From NCBI GenBank assembly GCA_009782405.1, contig WRJC01000006.1:33791-97790 (forward strand): DNA of 64,000 nucleotides, in the 5' to 3' direction. Positions 60,442 through 64,000 of the stretch are shown here, in pieces (the stretch's first letter is position 1; every line of letters starts with the position of its first letter). Position numbers and translations under genes: made by a program. This DNA is from Oscillospiraceae bacterium. Its GTDB lineage: Bacteria > Bacillota_A > Clostridia > Oscillospirales > WRJC01. Under the pieces are notes generated by a model. That model saw nothing but the letters and a program-made list of their open reading frames with translations, was not told the DNA's origin and did no database searches.

Positions 60442-60470
60442 TTGACAAATGGCCGATTAAAGAGTATAAT
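60442..60470 (+). promoter_or_regulatory. Consensus promoter for the AlgX-like lipoprotein
   Basis: TTGACA (60442-60447) and TATAAT (60465-60470) are 17 bp apart. The leader to the ATG at 60510 is about 33 nt and holds AGGAG. Confidence 0.82.
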
Positions 60471-60509
60471 TAAGGGCAAGTGAAATAAATCAGGAGATAA
60501 AAAACCGAA

Positions 60510-61829
60510 ATGAAAAAAATATTTTTTGGCGTTTTATTCGCCGCTTCGATATTGCTGGCAAATGCGTGCGGCACAGGCGATTCCGGATCTGCGGCAAAAG
60601 ACGGTTTGGGACAGGCAGAAGAAGAATCGGCGGCGTATTTTGAACCTTCGGATCAGACGGAACCCAAAACCGAAAAAACCAAACCGGGCGACGAGTCGAA
60701 AGCGGCGGAAAAATCCGCAAAGCCCACTTTGATAGGCAGCACCTTTTTGGCAAAAGACCGCTACTGCATAGCCGGGAAGGCTGCGGAACACGCGGTGATA
60801 ACGGTCGAGGGCGCACTGAACCAAGTCGAAACCAAAGTGATAGGCGGAATGTTCGTGCTCGAGGTATTCCTCGAAAAACAAAAAACCGAAGATGTCGAGC
60901 TTTTGGTGTATGCGAAAAACGCCGGAAAAGATATAAGCGACCCGCTGGTGATCAATGTGAGCAAAGACGAGCCGAGGGATTCCAAGCCCGTATATATAGG
61001 CAAGAAAAACCATTTGCAATACGAGCCCACGCTCGACGATTATCTCGGCATAAACTTGTTTTCGGAAGACCAGCTCGACGATATGCGCAAGGGAGCGGAA
61101 AAACTGCAAAAAAAATTGGCGGACGCGGGGCTCAAAACGGAACTGATCATTTTTATCGCGCCAAATCCGGCTACGATATACCCGGAGCATATGCCCGATT
61201 TTTTGGCGGATCAGAGAGAAAGCGACGATTCGCGCTCGAAGCAGATAGTGCGGGCATTCGAGGATTCTCCAATCAAAGTGATCTTCCCGTATCAAAGGCT
61301 CAAAAAAGAAAAACGCGACTATATGCTGTACTTTTGGGCCGACACGCACTGGAACGATCTCGGCGCGTATTACGGCTATTGCGAACTGTTTGAATATATT
61401 GGGGAAAAGTTCCCCGACGCAAAGCCGATCCCGGAATCGGAGATCGACATATCCGAAACCACGATGTCCGGGGGGGACATAGTTTCGAATATGCTGTTTT
61501 TCGACAGCTACGCCTATACATCGACCACCACCATGGTCCGCGTCAAAAATCCCAAGGCGGTGCAGATGTCGCTTGTCGGCGACCCCGGCATGGGAGCTGA
61601 GGTATGGACAAAAGACGACGGGAAAAATCGGCCCACGGTGATGATGTACAGGGACTCGTTCAGCGTGGCGATGATGCATCCCATATCTGAAACCGCCGGC
61701 AAATTTATCATCAACCCGATGTGGGATTTCCGGATAGACATGGATTTGCTGAAAAAGGAAAACCCGGATTACCTCATAATCGAAAAAGTCGAGCGGGAAG
61801 CGCAGGGGTTCCCCGCAGTTCTGAGGTAA
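60510..61829 (+). CDS. AlgX/DHHW-like lipoprotein (SGNH-fold O-acetyltransferase family)
   Basis: A 439-residue lipoprotein: lipobox ANA-C near residue 20, an acidic tether, a beta domain (about 70-150) and then an AlgX/AlgJ-like domain. The catalytic signature is D278-T-H-W, with Ser383 in MYRDSFSVAMM as the likely nucleophile, and a preceding PNPATIYPEHMPDFL region typical of the fold. AlgX and DHHW relatives add or remove O-acetyl groups on extracellular polysaccharides. No MBOAT acyl donor gene such as algI is in the window. It has its own promoter and terminator, so it is probably transcribed alone. Confidence 0.76.
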   Translation: MKKIFFGVLFAASILLANACGTGDSGSAAKDGLGQAEEESAAYFEPSDQTEPKTEKTKPGDESKAAEKSAKPTLIGSTFLAKDRYCIAGKAAEHAVITVEGALNQVETKVIGGMFVLEVFLEKQKTEDVELLVYAKNAGKDISDPLVINVSKDEPRDSKPVYIGKKNHLQYEPTLDDYLGINLFSEDQLDDMRKGAEKLQKKLADAGLKTELIIFIAPNPATIYPEHMPDFLADQRESDDSRSKQIVRAFEDSPIKVIFPYQRLKKEKRDYMLYFWADTHWNDLGAYYGYCELFEYIGEKFPDAKPIPESEIDISETTMSGGDIVSNMLFFDSYAYTSTTTMVRVKNPKAVQMSLVGDPGMGAEVWTKDDGKNRPTVMMYRDSFSVAMMHPISETAGKFIINPMWDFRIDMDLLKKENPDYLIIEKVEREAQGFPAVLR

Positions 61830-61844
61830 AAAAAGGAAAAAAGA

Positions 61845-61868
61845 GGGGCTCCGCCGAGCCCCTTTTTT
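61845..61868 (+). terminator. Intrinsic terminator after the AlgX-like gene
   Basis: GGGGCTC (61845-61851) and GAGCCCC (61856-61862) form a GC-rich stem with a 4-nt loop, followed by six T (61863-61868). Confidence 0.92.
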
Positions 61869-61877
61869 GGTTGCAAT

Positions 61878-62858
61878 CTACTTTTTTTCGCCTTTTTTCT
61901 TGCCCGAGCCGACAATTATCAAAATTATCACAACCACCACCACGACGCCCCCGGCGACAAGCGCGATTATCAGCCCGGTATTCGCGCCGTTTTCATCCGA
62001 AGATGAATCCTCCGCGGCGGTGTCGCCGGCGGTCGTCTGCGCTGCGGCTTCTTGGGCAAGCGAGGCGTCGATGCTCGCCTGTTCGCGGCTCGCTTCCTTG
62101 CTCGCCTCCGCTTCGGCCCTCGAGGCGACCCGGGATTCCTCTTCCAATCTCGCGGCTTCTTCGGCGGCCTTGAATGCGGCTATTTCCTCGTCCGTAAACA
62201 CGAGCATTTCCAAAGCGACCGTGGTAAATCTGGTGGTATTGCAGGCAAAAGCGGTATTTTCGGGCCAATCCGCTTCATCTTTGAATATGACGAGTTTGAC
62301 TTCGCCGTTGTTTGTTATCACTATGTTGTCGTATAAAATCACGCAGTGTTCTTCGATTTCGTCATTTTCGGGATGGCAGGCGAGCTGTATGTACGTGATC
62401 GTGGCTCCGACGTTGATGTCGGGCAAGGCGAGGTTGATTATCCTGTGATACCAGTTTTCGTAGGCGTATTCGGATATGTCCCTGCCGCAGTGCATCGGGA
62501 TCCCGTTTTGGTCTTCCATGCCCGGGGCATCCCTCAAAGTCCCCCCTTGGCCTCCCGTGACGATTCCGTCGATATGTCCCCAACCCGCTTCGTCGAGCGA
62601 AATGGTGACGTCATACTCGAGCATATCGCCCTCCTGAATCACATAGTCGATTTTTTTGAAATCGAGCAGATTGTAGGCGAGCCTTTCCCCGTCCTCCCTT
62701 TTGACGTCCACGGTATGCTTGAGATAGGCTCCCGAAGGATCCGCTTTGGGTTCGTTTGCCGCATCCGCGCCGAAAAGCGAGGCGAAACACATAACTTGCA
62801 AAATCGCAAGTGAAAAGAGAACAAAGGCAATGGTTCTTGTTTTTGTTTTCATATTCAT
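61878..62858 (-). CDS. Exported protein with C-terminal membrane anchor, unknown function
   Basis: A 326-residue protein with a signal peptide (IAFVLFSLAILQVMCFASLFG), a globular region (about 35-215) with VIQEGDMLEYDVTISLDEAG and MHCGRDISEYAYENWYHRIINL, an Ala/Glu/Ser-rich helical stretch (about 220-285), and a C-terminal transmembrane segment (GLIIALVAGGVVVVVVIILII) with a basic tail. The beta-rich part looks like an extracellular sugar- or ligand-binding module, but I recognise no family. Its ATG overlaps the stop of the next upstream gene (ATGA), so the two exported proteins are made together. Confidence 0.68.
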   Translation of the reverse strand: MNMKTKTRTIAFVLFSLAILQVMCFASLFGADAANEPKADPSGAYLKHTVDVKREDGERLAYNLLDFKKIDYVIQEGDMLEYDVTISLDEAGWGHIDGIVTGGQGGTLRDAPGMEDQNGIPMHCGRDISEYAYENWYHRIINLALPDINVGATITYIQLACHPENDEIEEHCVILYDNIVITNNGEVKLVIFKDEADWPENTAFACNTTRFTTVALEMLVFTDEEIAAFKAAEEAARLEEESRVASRAEAEASKEASREQASIDASLAQEAAAQTTAGDTAAEDSSSDENGANTGLIIALVAGGVVVVVVIILIIVGSGKKKGEKK

Positions 62859-63751
62859 TTTACCGCGATTTTCTTTTTGAGCAGCACAGCGGCGGCGCTT
62901 ATCAAAGCCGCGAAAATCGCCATGCCGGCATCCCCAGTTTCAGGGGCGGATGCCGGAGGAGGGGCAACGGGTTGGGCTTCCGGAGCGGGAGCCGGTTCAG
63001 CCGGCGCTTCGGGAGCGGCTTCCGGTTCCGGTTCGGGTTCCGGGGCGGCTTCTTCCCATACCACGGGCTGCCCGTTTATGCTCTTTATCAAAAGCTCATA
63101 GGCGTGGTCTTCCTCGCCCGAACAATAGGTGGTTATTTCCAAGTAAGCCATGTCGTCGGCGAACAGAGCCAGCAGGTCTTCGTGCGCCCCGGGATGTTCT
63201 TCGCCATTCATGTAGAAGTAATAGCCGTCGGCCTGTCTTTTGATTTCCAGCACGATGGAACAGTTCGTAACGTCGTCGACTTCCACCGCCAGCCTGCCCG
63301 TGCCCGAAAACGTGTTGTCTATCGTGCTCTGATAACCCTCAAAGCCGAGCTCTTCTTCGTTGGCCGGGCGGATCAGCGAAATGAAGCCGGCTGTATCCGT
63401 CGGGTCGTCATGGTGCATCGGCCTGGGGTTGTCAAAGAAGTTTACGGCGATCCAGGCGTCACCGCCCACGGGGGATCTTCTCACGTCGAATTCGATTTTG
63501 AAGCCGTCGAGTTTTATCTTTTCGTTGTACACTATGCCAAATCTAAAAGTCTCGTCCGAATCTTCATCGGGCTTGTGCGTGTAGTTCGCGATGTTCACGA
63601 TAAGCCCCTCGGGGCTCTCGGCGAGCATGGGCATCGTCTGCCGGTCTTCATGATAGAATGTCAGCCATTTTTCGATGCCCGCGGCGCCGGCTGAAACTGT
63701 CAGGGAGGCGACGAGCAGTACCGCGCAAAAAACAAAAAATACCTTTTTCAT
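62855..63751 (-). CDS. Exported protein with sortase-like C-terminal signal, unknown function
   Basis: A 298-residue protein with signal peptide (VFFVFCAVLLVASLTVSAGA), a globular part with KIKLDGFKIEFDVRRSPVGG, MHHDDPTDTAGF and GYQSTIDNTFSGTGRLAVEV, then a Pro/Ala/Glu linker (about 240-275). The end reads APETG-D, a hydrophobic stretch and KKKIAVK, which looks like a variant cell-wall sorting signal (APETG in place of LPxTG). I start at ATG 63751 (AAGGAGAG upstream); an earlier in-frame ATG adds 15 residues. Function is unknown. It has a strong promoter and is coupled to the next gene by ATGA. Confidence 0.7.
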   Translation of the reverse strand: MKKVFFVFCAVLLVASLTVSAGAAGIEKWLTFYHEDRQTMPMLAESPEGLIVNIANYTHKPDEDSDETFRFGIVYNEKIKLDGFKIEFDVRRSPVGGDAWIAVNFFDNPRPMHHDDPTDTAGFISLIRPANEEELGFEGYQSTIDNTFSGTGRLAVEVDDVTNCSIVLEIKRQADGYYFYMNGEEHPGAHEDLLALFADDMAYLEITTYCSGEEDHAYELLIKSINGQPVVWEEAAPEPEPEPEAAPEAPAEPAPAPEAQPVAPPPASAPETGDAGMAIFAALISAAAVLLKKKIAVK

Positions 63752-63804
63752 AAATCTCTCCTTGATAAAATAATGTTTTATATGAACTTTTTGCATATGC
63801 CCCC

Positions 63805-63834
63805 ATTATATACTAAAACGGCGGGCTTTGTCAA
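63805..63834 (-). promoter_or_regulatory. Promoter for the two exported proteins
   Basis: On the minus strand TTGACA (63829-63834) and TATAAT (63805-63810) are 18 bp apart. Transcription should start near 63798, about 45 nt before the ATG at 63751. Confidence 0.78.
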
Positions 63835-63864
63835 GGGCGATTTGATAAAAAATATACATATTTT

Positions 63865-64000
63865 TCAAGCTTCAAAAAGCTTGCACCCCTGCGACTTGAA
63901 ATCTTCGATTTTGGCGAGCAGTTCCTCCACGGTGACTTCAAGGGTTTCCGCAAGGCAGGCAAGGCAATAGAAACGGGTGACTTTGCGCCCGTGCAATTTT
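63865..64000 (-). CDS. C-terminal end of a small Cys-containing protein, cut by the window
   Basis: The minus strand is open from the window edge to a TGA at 63865-63867, encoding KLHGRKVTRFYCLACLAETL, then EVTVEELLAKIEDFKSQGCK and LFEA. The CLxC pair and the later Cys, with an amphipathic helix between, resemble short clostridial proteins that hold a metal through FYCLxCLAE-type motifs. The N-terminal part lies outside. Function is unknown. It lies upstream of the promoter of the exported protein pair. Confidence 0.6.
   Translation of the reverse strand, partial: KLHGRKVTRFYCLACLAETLEVTVEELLAKIEDFKSQGCKLFEA

Overview
The window looks like part of the chromosome of an anaerobic, probably spore-forming member of the Bacillota (class Clostridia), most likely uncultured. 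The evidence is the gene set: scpA-scpB followed by DUF2953 and a GerW/YtfJ-type gene, RNase Y-ymdB-spoVS in Bacillus-like order, an IspH-ribosomal S1 fusion typical of Clostridia, anaerobic NrdD/NrdG, a glycyl radical enzyme, and many secreted lipoproteins. Vegetative promoters are unusually close to consensus (TTGACA, 17 bp, TATAAT), and TTG or GTG starts with good Shine-Dalgarno sites occur. I see no rRNA, tRNA, CRISPR array, prophage or complete insertion sequence.

Layout. 1-5 kb: a solute-binding lipoprotein cut by the window edge, a HAD phosphatase, a Cys-type sulfatase, a convergent DUF4867 protein and an UlaG-like metallo-hydrolase. 5-6.1 kb: an AT-rich patch with a hicA-hicB module whose toxin is unusually short, and a doubtful small ORF. 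6.1-21.2 kb (all minus): DUF624 protein, GerW, DUF2953, ScpB, ScpA, a site-2 protease and YqeG; a DUF4430-like lipoprotein; an SLH protein with a class A PBP; a TlpA-like lipoprotein, RbfA, an anti-sigma/ECF sigma pair, SpoVS, YmdB and RNase Y, with a decayed DUF1016 scrap in between. 21.4-25.7 kb (minus): a BrxD-like (DUF2791) ATPase and a TerB_N/TerB_C protein carrying a palindromic 48-bp-period repeat both in its leader and in frame in its coding region, then PhoH. 25.9-37.5 kb (plus): a Cys-rich small protein, MscL with a zinc ribbon, purN-purH-purD, a flavoprotein, cmk-plsC-ispH/S1, a UroD-fold protein and a Gfo/Idh dehydrogenase. 37.5-46.5 kb: LarE and MetA (minus), nrdD-nrdG (plus) behind a promoter with two NrdR boxes, then sbcC-sbcD (minus). 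46.6-64 kb: an exported and carbohydrate-related region with three more solute-binding lipoproteins, two paralogous SGNH hydrolases, an AlgX/DHHW-type lipoprotein, an aldolase/dehydrogenase fusion, a PHP protein, a glycyl radical enzyme, a prolyl-tRNA editing protein and two exported proteins of unknown function.

How it fits together. The housekeeping blocks cover chromosome segregation, envelope synthesis, sporulation, RNA turnover, purine and isoprenoid synthesis, anaerobic dNTP synthesis and DNA repair. The accessory part centres on binding and modifying extracellular carbohydrate: four paralogous binding proteins have no ABC permease next to them, and they sit among SGNH/AlgX esterase-like proteins and sugar-cleaving enzymes. 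The least explained items are the TerB/BrxD-like pair with its repeat family, the orphan binding-protein and SGNH set, and the orphan glycyl radical enzyme with no activase nearby.
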